Below, piece after piece: positions 17,030-26,027 of a stretch of DNA of 48,665 bases. Position numbers and translations under genes: made by a program. Source of the DNA: Clostridiales bacterium Firm_09. GTDB taxonomy: Bacteria > Bacillota > Clostridia > Christensenellales > DTU072. The notes beneath the pieces are model-generated. The model searched no databases, was not told where the DNA came from, and saw nothing but the letters and a program-made list of their open reading frames with translations. Numbering within the stretch: the first letter of the stretch is position 1; every line of letters begins with the position of its first letter. Location: positions 1-48,665 of the forward strand of contig LVAO01000019.1 of assembly GCA_001604065.1 (NCBI GenBank), written 5' to 3'.

Positions 17030-17734
17030 ATGAGAGTTTTTGCTATCAGCGATCTTCATTTATCTTCTGACGAGTCCAAACCGATGGACATCTTCGGTGC
17101 GGCGTGGGACAATTATTGGGACCTAATACGCGAGGATTGGGATGCCAAAGTGACAGAAAACGATATTGTCCTCATTGCCGGAGATATTTCTTGGGCGATG
17201 CGGCTGGAAGAAGCGGCCAAGGATCTGGAAAGAATAGCCGCGCTCAAAGGCACAAAGGTCATCATACGCGGCAACCATGATTATTGGTGGCAGAGCATCG
17301 GCAAGGTGCGCGCGGCGGCGCCAACCTCTGTAAAAGTGATACAGAACGACGCCATCCGTATCGGGGAACATGTGATTTGCGGCACACGCGGCTGGACGGT
17401 GCCCGAAACCGGAACCAAAGGGACGGAGGAGGACATCAAGCTCTATGAGCGCGAAAAGCTGCGCATGGAGATGAGCCTCAAAGCCTCCGACATTCTTCGA
17501 CAGGAAGGGGACAAGGTGATTGCCATGATCCATTATCCGCCCTTCAACAGCCGCTATGAGGACTCCGGCTTTACCAGGCTTTTTGAAGATCACCGCGTGG
17601 ACGCCGTTGTCTACGGGCATCTGCATGGCGCATATTGCCGCGTCAAGCTGATCGTGGAGAAAAAGGGGATACCGTATTATCTGACATCGTGCGATTTGGT
17701 TCAGAACAGGTTGGTAAGCGTTTATAATTGTTAA
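17030..17734 (+). CDS. Calcineurin-like metallophosphoesterase
   Basis: A 234-residue two-metal phosphoesterase with all five blocks: D8-x-H10, G51-D52, G81-N82-H83-D84, His in MIHYPPF, and GHLHG near the C-terminus. It belongs to the YmdB/YkuE-like single-domain group by size; the substrate cannot be read from sequence. No signal peptide is seen, so it should be cytoplasmic. It stands alone: a terminator lies upstream and a long AT-rich gap downstream. The start codon is the predicted first base of the mRNA. Confidence 0.9.
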   Translation: MRVFAISDLHLSSDESKPMDIFGAAWDNYWDLIREDWDAKVTENDIVLIAGDISWAMRLEEAAKDLERIAALKGTKVIIRGNHDYWWQSIGKVRAAAPTSVKVIQNDAIRIGEHVICGTRGWTVPETGTKGTEEDIKLYEREKLRMEMSLKASDILRQEGDKVIAMIHYPPFNSRYEDSGFTRLFEDHRVDAVVYGHLHGAYCRVKLIVEKKGIPYYLTSCDLVQNRLVSVYNC

Positions 17735-17820
17735 GGAAACCTTAGTTTATGGTTAAATATTATCATCAACTGTTACGGACGACCTGATTCATTCTGGTAA
17801 ACGTGTTTTTGTAGCGGTTC

Positions 17821-18111
17821 CTAAAATACATAGTTGATAATCATAAAGCCATTAATTATCTTGATAAAAATCAATTTCTTGCCGTTATTGTCATCGGGCA
17901 GGGCTTCTTGAAATCTTTTGCATAATTCTCAAAGAAATGTTTCCTTGAATTGCGTGGCATCAACACCATTATTGAAGACAAAAAATCGTCCGGAATCTTC
18001 TGCGCCAATCGCTTGAATATATTTTATTTTTGTATCATATTCTAGAACATTTGTTAAATTCTTATTTTTTTCATGCCGCAAGATTGTGGATAAATCAGGG
18101 GTTATCCACAT
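17821..18111 (-). pseudogene. Decayed AT-rich reading frame interrupted by one stop
   Basis: Read on the minus strand, 60 codons (ending ...DATQFKETFL) run to a TGA at 17931-17929, then the same frame continues for 35 protein-like codons (ELCKRFQEALPDDNN...) to TAG at 17821. The joined 95 residues look like one protein C-terminus broken by a single stop, but I do not recognise the family. There is no ribosome binding site, and the first codons come from the DnaA-box palindrome, so the true N-terminus is lost. Base composition is much more AT-rich than the flanking genes, which suggests acquired DNA. Confidence 0.4.
18085..18110. promoter_or_regulatory. Inverted pair of perfect DnaA boxes upstream of mraZ
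   Basis: TGTGGATAA (18085-18093) and TTATCCACA (18102-18110) are both exact matches to the bacterial DnaA box in opposite orientation, 8 bp apart. They lie about 70 bp upstream of the mraZ -10. The rest of 17735-18213 holds the decayed frame and no other clear structure. Confidence 0.75.
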
Positions 18112-18154
18112 TGTATTCCCATTTTTTTATAAAATTACATTCAAAATTTTGGCT

Positions 18155-18187
18155 CAGTGGTTAAAAGTGGTTAAGATATGATATAAT
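18155..18187 (+). promoter_or_regulatory. mraZ promoter with MraZ-type direct repeats
   Basis: AGTGGTTAA repeats at 18156-18164 and 18166-18174, exactly one helical turn (10 bp) apart, matching the tandem AAGTGG boxes that MraZ proteins bind upstream of their own operon. The repeats cover the -35 position of a perfect TATAAT at 18182-18187, so MraZ binding should repress the cluster. Confidence 0.7.
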
Positions 18188-18213
18188 AGATTCACAAAAG
18201 AAGGAGGCGAGAG

Positions 18214-18645
18214 ATGTTTTTCGGCACTTATCAGAACCAGCTTGACGACAAAAACCGTATGCGCATACCCGCAAAGCTCCGGGCAAAACTCGGCGAAGGC
18301 TATGCGCTTGTCTACGGTGCAGGCGGATGTCTGTATGTGATGCCGGAAGAAGCTTTTCAAAAGCTCCTTCTGACCCTTGCCAATATCCCTCTGTCCGATT
18401 TGGAAGCACAGGAGCACAAAAGGCGTATTCTTGCCACGGTCGAACAGCCGGAGGAGGACGGACAAGGAAGGTTTGTGTTGCCCGCCCATGCGAAAGCCTA
18501 TGCTGGGATTGACAAAAAAGCGGTCTTTCTGGGTGTCGGCGAGCGCATAGAAATCTGGAGCGAAGAGAAGTTTGCCTCAAAGAATATGGGTGACAGGCAG
18601 GGCTTTGACAATGCGGTCACGCAGCTTGCGCGTTACGGTTTATGA
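18214..18645 (+). CDS. mraZ: Transcriptional regulator MraZ
   Basis: DNA-binding regulator of the division and cell-wall cluster. The 143-residue protein begins MFFGTYQNQLDDKNRMRIPAK, the first of two SpoVT/AbrB-like MraZ repeats, with the second (GRFVLPAHAKAYAGIDKKAVFLG) near residue 85-110. The ATG follows AAGGAGG (18200-18206). It overlaps rsmH by ATGA. Its presumed binding sites are the direct repeats just upstream, so it is probably autoregulated. Confidence 0.96.
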   Translation: MFFGTYQNQLDDKNRMRIPAKLRAKLGEGYALVYGAGGCLYVMPEEAFQKLLLTLANIPLSDLEAQEHKRRILATVEQPEEDGQGRFVLPAHAKAYAGIDKKAVFLGVGERIEIWSEEKFASKNMGDRQGFDNAVTQLARYGL

Positions 18646-19574
18646 GTGAATTTGTGCATATACCGGTGCTTTATAAAGAAGTGCTGGAGGGACTGAACGT
18701 CAAGCCCGAAGGCGTCTATGTGGACGGCACGCTGGGCGGAGGCGGACATGCAAAAGGGATTGCGGAGAGGCTGACAACGGGCAGATTGATTGCGAACGAT
18801 CTTGATCCGGAAGCGATTGCCGCGGCGAAAGAAAAGCTTGGGGCGCTTGCGCAAAAAGTGATCTTCGTCCACGACGACTACAAAAACATCACAAAGCACC
18901 TTGACGAATTTGGCATCGATAAAGTGGATGGAATCCTGCTCGATCTGGGCGTCAGTTCGTACCAGATAGACACAGCGGAGCGCGGCTTCTCCTATATGAA
19001 GGATGCACCGCTCGATATGCGGATGGACAGGGAAAACGGAGGTCTGTGCGCTGCCGATATTGTCAATCATTACAGCGCGGCAGAGCTGACAAAGCTCTTT
19101 GAAGAATACGGAGAAGAGAAATTTGCAAAAAAGATTGCTTCCGATATCGTACGCGCCAGGGTAAAAAAGCCCATACAAACAACCGGGGAGCTGTCGGAGC
19201 TCATATGTGCCACTTATCCCGTAGGCTTCAAGTTCGGGCATCCGGCAAAAAGGGTCTTCCAGGCGCTCAGGATAGAAACGAACGGCGAACTGGAAGGGCT
19301 GTACAAGGCAATCGAAGGAATGACAAGAAGGTTGAAGCCGGGAGGAAGGATGTGTGTGATCACCTTTCATTCTTTGGAGGACAGAATTGTCAAAACCTGT
19401 TTCAAACAACTGGAAATCGACTGTGTCTGCGACAAAAACGTACCCGTTTGTGTTTGCGGCAAGGTGAGCGAAATCAAGCTGATCAATAAAAAACCGATTG
19501 AGGCAAGCGAAGAGGAACTGAAGTTGAATAAAAGAGCGGAGAGCGCAAAGCTGAGGATAATCGAAAAAAAATAA
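18642..19574 (+). CDS. rsmH: 16S rRNA (cytosine-1402-N4)-methyltransferase
   Basis: SAM-dependent enzyme that methylates C1402 in the ribosomal P site. Motifs include HIPVLYKEVLEGL, VDGTLGGGGHAKGI (SAM binding), DGILLDLGVSSYQID and the FHSLEDRIVK block. The length of 310 residues is standard. It overlaps mraZ by 4 bp and is followed by the FtsL-position gene after 75 bp. Confidence 0.97.
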   Translation: MSEFVHIPVLYKEVLEGLNVKPEGVYVDGTLGGGGHAKGIAERLTTGRLIANDLDPEAIAAAKEKLGALAQKVIFVHDDYKNITKHLDEFGIDKVDGILLDLGVSSYQIDTAERGFSYMKDAPLDMRMDRENGGLCAADIVNHYSAAELTKLFEEYGEEKFAKKIASDIVRARVKKPIQTTGELSELICATYPVGFKFGHPAKRVFQALRIETNGELEGLYKAIEGMTRRLKPGGRMCVITFHSLEDRIVKTCFKQLEIDCVCDKNVPVCVCGKVSEIKLINKKPIEASEEELKLNKRAESAKLRIIEKK

Positions 19575-19649
19575 CTGGGAAACACTTCTTTCTACTTCTT
19601 AACTAAAAGCGTTTCCTGCATAAAAAATACTTTTAAGAGGAGGACGGGT

Positions 19650-20297
19650 ATGGTTACATTGAGAAGAGATGTCGCTGCAGCGGCCAAGAACAAGGTTTTT
19701 GACAAAACCGACCGCGACAGCGAGACAATGACCGATTACGATTTGTTTATGGAAAAGAAAAGACAGCAAAGATCCCTTTGCAATTATACGCCTGCGCGTC
19801 CGATGGAAACAAATCCTGAGCCCGTCTCTCAATCGCAGAAACAGACGGATAAGTCGGATGCGCTTTCGAAAATCTTTGTCCGTGCGGACACAGAAAAAAA
19901 AGAAACGCCTGCGCTTACAAGAGAAGATTATAAAAAATATCTCATTGACCAACTGAACAGGCGTGAACCGGGCATCCTGTTGTCGGAAGAGGATTTTTAT
20001 AAACAGCATTCTTCAGGTGCTACTGCGGAGGCGCCGCCCGTCAAAAAAGAGAAGACAGAAAATGTAAAATTATCCAAAAACGGAAAAATTTTTGTCGCCG
20101 TTTATGTTCTTGTTGTCGCCGTTGTCGCATCTATTATATTAGCCGTCAACAGCGTCGGAAACAGACCGGCGGTCAACGCAAGAGCGATAGGCGGAAGCGC
20201 CGAAGGGAGCATTGCTCCCATGGATCTTCCGGAGGAGCAGTCGGAAGGAAGCGGGAATTGGTTTGATAAGCTGCTTGACGGACTAAGCAACGGGTAG
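19650..20297 (+). CDS. Single-pass membrane protein in the ftsL position
   Basis: In most Firmicutes ftsL sits between rsmH and the class B PBP. This 215-residue protein holds that place and has one membrane segment (about 147-167), but the layout differs: a ~145-residue charged, low-complexity cytoplasmic part, then only ~48 residues outside (rich in Gly, Ser, Glu) with no leucine-zipper. It may be an FtsL analogue or a lineage-specific divisome protein; sequence alone does not decide. The ATG follows GAGGAGG. The stop lies in the same frame as the next gene. Confidence 0.85.
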   Translation: MVTLRRDVAAAAKNKVFDKTDRDSETMTDYDLFMEKKRQQRSLCNYTPARPMETNPEPVSQSQKQTDKSDALSKIFVRADTEKKETPALTREDYKKYLIDQLNRREPGILLSEEDFYKQHSSGATAEAPPVKKEKTENVKLSKNGKIFVAVYVLVVAVVASIILAVNSVGNRPAVNARAIGGSAEGSIAPMDLPEEQSEGSGNWFDKLLDGLSNG

Positions 20298-20342
20298 GAA
20301 ACGGCTATAAACGAATTCACTCATTATCAACAAAGGAAAAGG

Positions 20343-22199
20343 TTGCTGGCAGTAATATTGCTGGCGACCTTTTTGTTTGCCGCGCTTATCGGCAAATTGA
20401 TTTATATCGAAGTGGTTTCTTCTTCGGATTTGCAGGCCAGGGCGCTCTCGCAATGGATGCGCGACATCCCGCTGCAAGGCGAACGTGGAGAAATCTTTGA
20501 TGTAAACGGCGTGCTTCTTGCGGGCAGCGAGACGGTTTATACCATTTATGCGCGTCCGACTTCCGTTGCCGACAAACAAGCGACCGCAAGCATACTTGCG
20601 TCGGTACTCGGACTGGACCGCGAAGAAACGTATAAAAAACTTCAGTCAAAAATATCCGAAATTACGATAGCAAAAAAAGTCACCAAAGAAAAAATGCTGG
20701 AGCTTTATCAGTCGGATATCTCCGGAATCTATTATTCGCAGACAATATCGAGAGTGTATCCGTACGGAGATTTTATGACGCAGATTATCGGATTCACCAA
20801 CCTTGATGCAGTTGGGCAAACAGGTGTGGAAGCATATTACAACCAATACCTTGCCGGCAAAAACGGTTATCTTCTGACCGAAACCGACCTGATCGGAAGA
20901 GAGATCGATACCGGACTGACCCGTTATATCGCGGGAACCAAGGGCGCAAACGCATATCTCACATTGGATTATTATATTCAATCCTTTGCGGAGAAAGCGG
21001 TCGACGAAGCTATGCTGAAGCATGGGGCAAAGAGTGCGAGCTGTATTGTCATGGATGTGACAACAGGAGCAATCTGCGCGATGGCGCAGGCACCTTCATT
21101 CGATCTGAACAACGTGCCCCGTGATAATGTGGCCGAGTTGTTCGGAAATTCAAAGTCAACCATCGTCAGCAATGTGCTGGAACCCGGATCGACCTTCAAA
21201 ATCATTACCGCGGCAGCCGGACTTGAGGCGGGCGTAATAGATGTTCACACCCGAACCTATTGTCCCGGCTATCGTATTGTGGATGGGCAAAAAATCAAAT
21301 GCTGGAAGACAAAGGGACACGGCAGCCAGTCCTTCTACGAAGGGGTGCAGAATTCCTGCAACGCACTGTTTATGGATACGGCATTGAAGCTGGGCGCCAC
21401 GCGTTTTTATGATTTTATTGAAAAGCTGGGTATGACACAAGAAACGGGCATCGATATCATGGGGGAAGCGAAAGGGCTGACAATCCCGCTCGCGGATGTT
21501 AAAAACGTCGATATCGCACGCATCGGTTTCGGGCAGGCAATCGCCGTGACGCCGATTGAGCTGCTGAGAGCATCGGCGGCGATCATCAACGGGGGCAATC
21601 TGGTAACGCCCTATGTTCTTGACCGCATTGAAGATGCGCAAGGAAATATTCTGTACAAAACGGTGCCGGTCGTCAAAAACGGGGTGATTCGGGAGGCGAC
21701 CTCGGCGCTGATGCGCGATGTTCTGGAGTCCGTTGTGCTGTACGGCAGCGGGAGAAACGCGCAGGTTGCCGGATACCGTATCGGCGGCAAGACAGGCACC
21801 GCCCAAAAATATGTCAACGGCGTAATCGCACGTGGAAAATATACCTCGACGTTCATCGGTTTTACGCCGGCGGACAATCCCCAATACATCGCGCTCATGG
21901 TGGTTGACGAACCGCAGGGCGCATATTACGGCAGCATCGTCGCCGCGCCTTACATTGGTGAGATCTTCAAAGGGATTTTTTCATACAAAAACATCGCGCC
22001 GACGGTCAGCGTGACGCCCAAGGAAGAGTTTGTCATGCCCAACCTTATCGGCATGAGTCCTGAGGATGCCGAAGCGACATTGTCAAAGCTGAAAATGTTT
22101 TTGGAGATCGCGGGAGAGGAGGGTGTCGTACAAAGCCAGATGCCCGCAGCGGGCACGTATGTGACCGCGGATACTGTCGCACTGATTGATGTCTGGTAG
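20343..22199 (+). CDS. PASTA-domain class B penicillin-binding protein (FtsI/SpoVD type)
   Basis: Septal or cortex transpeptidase. An N-terminal membrane anchor is followed by the PBP dimer domain (from about 40), the transpeptidase domain with S283-T-F-K, S338-C-N and K483-T-G, and a C-terminal PASTA domain (about 561-618). The annotated TTG at 20343 follows AAAGGA with 5-nt spacing and gives 618 residues, but it begins directly at the membrane helix. The frame is open back to the preceding stop; an ATA at 20307 with AGGA 7 nt upstream would add a cytoplasmic tail with the usual positive residues (QQRKR). It is the only such PBP in the cluster, so it may serve both division and sporulation. 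Confidence 0.93.
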   Translation: MLAVILLATFLFAALIGKLIYIEVVSSSDLQARALSQWMRDIPLQGERGEIFDVNGVLLAGSETVYTIYARPTSVADKQATASILASVLGLDREETYKKLQSKISEITIAKKVTKEKMLELYQSDISGIYYSQTISRVYPYGDFMTQIIGFTNLDAVGQTGVEAYYNQYLAGKNGYLLTETDLIGREIDTGLTRYIAGTKGANAYLTLDYYIQSFAEKAVDEAMLKHGAKSASCIVMDVTTGAICAMAQAPSFDLNNVPRDNVAELFGNSKSTIVSNVLEPGSTFKIITAAAGLEAGVIDVHTRTYCPGYRIVDGQKIKCWKTKGHGSQSFYEGVQNSCNALFMDTALKLGATRFYDFIEKLGMTQETGIDIMGEAKGLTIPLADVKNVDIARIGFGQAIAVTPIELLRASAAIINGGNLVTPYVLDRIEDAQGNILYKTVPVVKNGVIREATSALMRDVLESVVLYGSGRNAQVAGYRIGGKTGTAQKYVNGVIARGKYTSTFIGFTPADNPQYIALMVVDEPQGAYYGSIVAAPYIGEIFKGIFSYKNIAPTVSVTPKEEFVMPNLIGMSPEDAEATLSKLKMFLEIAGEEGVVQSQMPAAGTYVTADTVALIDVW

Positions 22200-22283
22200 G
22201 CGCCGGAACTGCCGGACAGAAGTTGATCGGGCATAACACTGTATGGATAGAGCATAAGAATATATAGAAACGGAGGCAAACCT

Positions 22284-23729
22284 GTGAAACTCAGAAATTT
22301 ATTGCGGGGCGTGAACCCGCTTAGCTGCAACATCGCTTCGGACATCGAAATCACGCATATCTGCGCGCATTCGGATGAATGCAAAGCGGGAAGTCTGTTT
22401 TTTGCCATGCGCGGAGACAAGAACGACGGCAATAATTACGTCAATGACGCTTTGGCAAAAGGCGCGGCCGCGATATTGACCGAATATCCGCAGCAGGAAG
22501 GCGTACCATACATCTTAGTGCAGAACATACGTGCGGTTATAGGAATCGTTGCTGCCAATTACTACGGAAACCCTCACAGGAAACTGAAAATCATCTCTGT
22601 TCTGGGAACCAACGGCAAGACGACGACTGCGAACATGATAGGGTATGTTCTGAACTTCTGCGGTAAGAAAGCAGCGATAATCGGCACGCTGGGCGCTGAG
22701 ATTTCGGGAAGGGAGCTTCCCTGCAATCTGACCACACCGGATCCCATCGATATGCATAGATTGTTCCGTGAGGCGCTGGATGCCGGATGCGAATATGTTG
22801 TTATGGAAGTATCGGCGCATGCCGTACATTATCAAAAAACGTATGGTATTGTCGCTGAGGCTGCCGTGTTTACCAACCTTTCGCAGGACCATCTGGATTT
22901 CTTTGGGACCATGGAGCGCTATGCCGCAACGAAGTACAGCTATTTTGAGGGCAAAAATGCCAAAACAGCAATTCTTAACGTGGACGATGCGTTCGGTCTC
23001 AAAATGTCAAGGGAAATCAGAATGCCGGTAAAAACTTACGGAATCCAGAATCCTTCTGATGTATTTGCCATTGATATTGCCCATCATCCGAATGGCACCT
23101 CGTGCATCGTCAATGCGGAAGATGAGATCTTTGAATTGAAGACGAAATATATCGGTGAATTTAATGTCTACAATTGCCTTGCGGCGATAGGATGCCTGAT
23201 TGCCCTAGGAATCCCGACGGACAGAATCGCGCATGCCTTTTTGAAGATGGAGCCGGTGCGCGGACGCTTTAATGTGATGGGCGGCAACAAGAAGGTTGTG
23301 ATTGATTTTGCACATACGCCGGATGGTCTTAAGAATCTCCTCAAGGCGGCAAGAGGAATATGCAAAGGCAAGCTGATTGCCGTTTTTGGTTGCGGAGGCA
23401 ACAGAGATACCAAAAAAAGAGCGATTATGGGAAGAATAGCAGCGGAATATGCGGATTTTACCGTGATTACCTCGGACAACAGCCGGGATGAAAATCCGGC
23501 GGATATCATTTCTGAAATTGAGCAGGGTTTTCGCGAGGTAAGCCTGGATTATATCACCATTATTGACAGAGAACACGCCATCAATTATGCCTTGCATTAT
23601 GCTTCGGCAAGCGATCTTGTGGTGATTGCCGGCAAGGGCGGAGAAGAATATATGGAGGAGAAGGGTATAAAAAGACCTTATTCGGATAAAAAAGTAGTGG
23701 AAGATCTGTTAAGGAGATATAGCCTGTGA
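22284..23729 (+). CDS. murE: UDP-MurNAc-tripeptide synthetase, meso-DAP type
   Basis: Adds the third residue of the stem peptide. Motifs: P-loop GTNGKTTT, LTTPDPIDMHR, EVSAHAVHY, and the third-residue recognition loop reading D398-N399-S400-R401. Meso-DAP enzymes have DNPR; here Pro is Ser but the Arg that contacts the DAP carboxylate is kept, so meso-DAP is the likely substrate. Length 481 residues. The start is GTG at 22284 after CGGAGG. It overlaps mraY by GTGA. Confidence 0.94.
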   Translation: MKLRNLLRGVNPLSCNIASDIEITHICAHSDECKAGSLFFAMRGDKNDGNNYVNDALAKGAAAILTEYPQQEGVPYILVQNIRAVIGIVAANYYGNPHRKLKIISVLGTNGKTTTANMIGYVLNFCGKKAAIIGTLGAEISGRELPCNLTTPDPIDMHRLFREALDAGCEYVVMEVSAHAVHYQKTYGIVAEAAVFTNLSQDHLDFFGTMERYAATKYSYFEGKNAKTAILNVDDAFGLKMSREIRMPVKTYGIQNPSDVFAIDIAHHPNGTSCIVNAEDEIFELKTKYIGEFNVYNCLAAIGCLIALGIPTDRIAHAFLKMEPVRGRFNVMGGNKKVVIDFAHTPDGLKNLLKAARGICKGKLIAVFGCGGNRDTKKRAIMGRIAAEYADFTVITSDNSRDENPADIISEIEQGFREVSLDYITIIDREHAINYALHYASASDLVVIAGKGGEEYMEEKGIKRPYSDKKVVEDLLRRYSL

Positions 23730-24727
23730 CTGCGATGATGACCGCATTGATTGCGGTTGTGGCGGCATTTTTTGCGGGAATGCTGATTGCACCCGCCTAT
23801 ATCCGCTTTGCGCGCCGCACCAGAAGCTCGCAGACGATTTTATCCTATGTCGATCAACATGCGGATAAAAAAGATACGCCGACAATGGGAGGCATCGTTT
23901 TTATTCTTGCGGCTATCGGCGTTACGCTTGCTTTTGGCGGATATAAGAGCAGATTGTGTCTGGTGATCCTTCTTATTTTCTTTGCTTACGGAGTAATAGG
24001 GTTTCTCGATGATTTCATAAAAGTGAAGCTGAAGAGAAATAAAGGGCTGAAAGCATATCAGAAGGTGATAGCGCAGCTTGCGGTTGCGATAACAGCAGCA
24101 TATTTTTGCTCAAAAAGTCCCTATATCGGCACAAAAATCGCTTTGCCGATCGTAGGAGGAGAGGCGGATCTGGGAGTGTGGTATATACCTTTTGCCGCGT
24201 TTGTTTTTTTGGCAATGTCCAATGCCGTCAATCTGACCGATGGGTTGGACGGGCTTGCAGGCAGCTCGACCGTCGCCTACATGGTAACTTTTACAATCAT
24301 CATTGCTCTTTTGCTCAGCAGCGCGCTTGCCGACGGGCAGACGTTGTATGCCGAGGAGCTTAACAAACTTGCGGTGTTTGCCTGTTCGCTCATTGGTGCG
24401 CTTCTCGCCTTTCTTTGGTACAACAGCTATCGGGCAAGTATGTTCATGGGAGATACGGGATCGCTTTCGCTTGGCGGCGCTGTCGCTGCAATCGCATTGT
24501 TTGTCCGTAATCCACTGATCAGCGCATTCGTCGGGATCATGTACGTTGTCAGCTGCGTGTCGGTCATCCTACAAGTGGCAGTATACAAGACAAAAGGGAA
24601 AAGAGTTTTTTTGATGTCGCCTTTTCACCACCATCTGGAACTGAAAGGATTCAACGAAACCAAGATTGTCGCATTTTATGGTATCATTACCGCCATTGCG
24701 GGGGTAGTAAGTCTGATAATTATGTAA
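23726..24727 (+). CDS. mraY: Phospho-N-acetylmuramoyl-pentapeptide transferase
   Basis: Integral membrane enzyme that moves phospho-MurNAc-pentapeptide to undecaprenyl phosphate, making lipid I. It has about ten membrane segments and the signatures DKKDTPTMGG, NLTDGLDGLA, MFMGDTGSLSLGG and PFHHHLEL. Length 333 residues. GTG start at 23726 overlaps murE, with AAGGAG nine nt upstream. murD follows after 13 bp. Confidence 0.97.
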   Translation: MTAMMTALIAVVAAFFAGMLIAPAYIRFARRTRSSQTILSYVDQHADKKDTPTMGGIVFILAAIGVTLAFGGYKSRLCLVILLIFFAYGVIGFLDDFIKVKLKRNKGLKAYQKVIAQLAVAITAAYFCSKSPYIGTKIALPIVGGEADLGVWYIPFAAFVFLAMSNAVNLTDGLDGLAGSSTVAYMVTFTIIIALLLSSALADGQTLYAEELNKLAVFACSLIGALLAFLWYNSYRASMFMGDTGSLSLGGAVAAIALFVRNPLISAFVGIMYVVSCVSVILQVAVYKTKGKRVFLMSPFHHHLELKGFNETKIVAFYGIITAIAGVVSLIIM

Positions 24728-24740
24728 CGGAGGTAAATGA

Positions 24741-26027
24741 ATGAAGCAAGTATTGGTAATAGGCATGCAGACAAGCGGTATATCGGCATCGGCGCTGCTT
24801 AAAAAGAACGGTTATTGTGTGCGGGATTATGATGACAAACTGGAATTTGAACAGAATTGGCGGGACAGAGGCATAAGAGCGTTGGACGATCTGGATTTTA
24901 TAATAATCAGCCCGGGAATACCCAACAGTCATCCGTTGGTTGTCGAGGCAAAAAAAAGAAATATCCCGATTATCAGCGAACTGGATTATGGAGCCAATCA
25001 GCTCAATGCTCAAAAAATTCTGATAACCGGCACGAATGGCAAAACGACGACAGTCGATATGATCAATTTGGGCCTGGGAATCACCGGCGCAAGAACAAAA
25101 GCTATGGGAAATATAGGATATCCTGTCAGCCAAGTGGTTTTGGACGGGACAGAGCTGGATTATGCGGTGATAGAAGCCTCCAGCTTTCAATTGGAATATA
25201 CATCGAACATCAAGCCCAAGGTGGCCGCGCTTTTGAATCTTGCACCCGACCATATCGACAGATATGCTTCTTTTGAAGAATACGTGGAGGCCAAGAAAAG
25301 AGTATTCCTCAATCAGGACAAGGAGGATTTTGCCATTCTGAATTATGACAGCCGTCTGATGCGGGAAATCGGGAAAAACCTTTCTGCCAACAAGCTTTGG
25401 GTAAGCGTCAAGGAAAATGTCGGCGAATTCTATATCAAGGACAACTATTATTACTATCAGGGCGAACCGCTGATATCGGCAAGAGAATGCTGCGCAAAGG
25501 GCGAGCATAACAGATTCAATATGATGGTTGCGTTGAATACCATGGCGGTGCTGGGCGCGAGAAAAGATCATATGATCTCTTTGATAAAGGAATATAAGCT
25601 TCTTCCGCATCGCATCGAATACGTATCGACCATCAACGGCATCAACTTTTACAATGACAGCAAGGGCACCAATATTGCCGCCTGCAAGACGGCCATCGAA
25701 GCGGTTGAGGGCAAAGTCGGTCTTATTCTGGGAGGCTCCGATAAGAAAGAAGAGTTTTGCGAGTTCTTTGACGAGCTGGACAGCAAAGTTGTGTTCGTCG
25801 CTGTGACGGGCGGCAACGACGAGAAGATTTACAGTGCCGCAATGAAAGTGGGATTTCAGAATATAAAAATCTTTCCCACACTCGGAGATGCCGTACGTTT
25901 TCTGTATAACATGCAAGGCATAGACACAGTGCTGTTTTCTCCGGCATGCGCAAGTTTTGACCGGTTTTCCAATTATGCGGAGAGAGGCAATACGTATAAG
26001 GACCTTGTGTATGGCCTTAAAAGTTAG
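24741..26027 (+). CDS. murD: UDP-N-acetylmuramoylalanine--D-glutamate ligase
   Basis: Adds D-Glu to UDP-MurNAc-L-Ala in the cytoplasm. P-loop GTNGKTTT, the EASSFQLEY motif diagnostic of MurD, APDHIDRY, and the C-terminal LSPACASFDRFSNYAERG block are all present. Length 428 residues. The ATG follows GGAGGT (24730-24735). The end overlaps ftsW by 17 bp in another frame. Confidence 0.97.
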   Translation: MKQVLVIGMQTSGISASALLKKNGYCVRDYDDKLEFEQNWRDRGIRALDDLDFIIISPGIPNSHPLVVEAKKRNIPIISELDYGANQLNAQKILITGTNGKTTTVDMINLGLGITGARTKAMGNIGYPVSQVVLDGTELDYAVIEASSFQLEYTSNIKPKVAALLNLAPDHIDRYASFEEYVEAKKRVFLNQDKEDFAILNYDSRLMREIGKNLSANKLWVSVKENVGEFYIKDNYYYYQGEPLISARECCAKGEHNRFNMMVALNTMAVLGARKDHMISLIKEYKLLPHRIEYVSTINGINFYNDSKGTNIAACKTAIEAVEGKVGLILGGSDKKEEFCEFFDELDSKVVFVAVTGGNDEKIYSAAMKVGFQNIKIFPTLGDAVRFLYNMQGIDTVLFSPACASFDRFSNYAERGNTYKDLVYGLKS

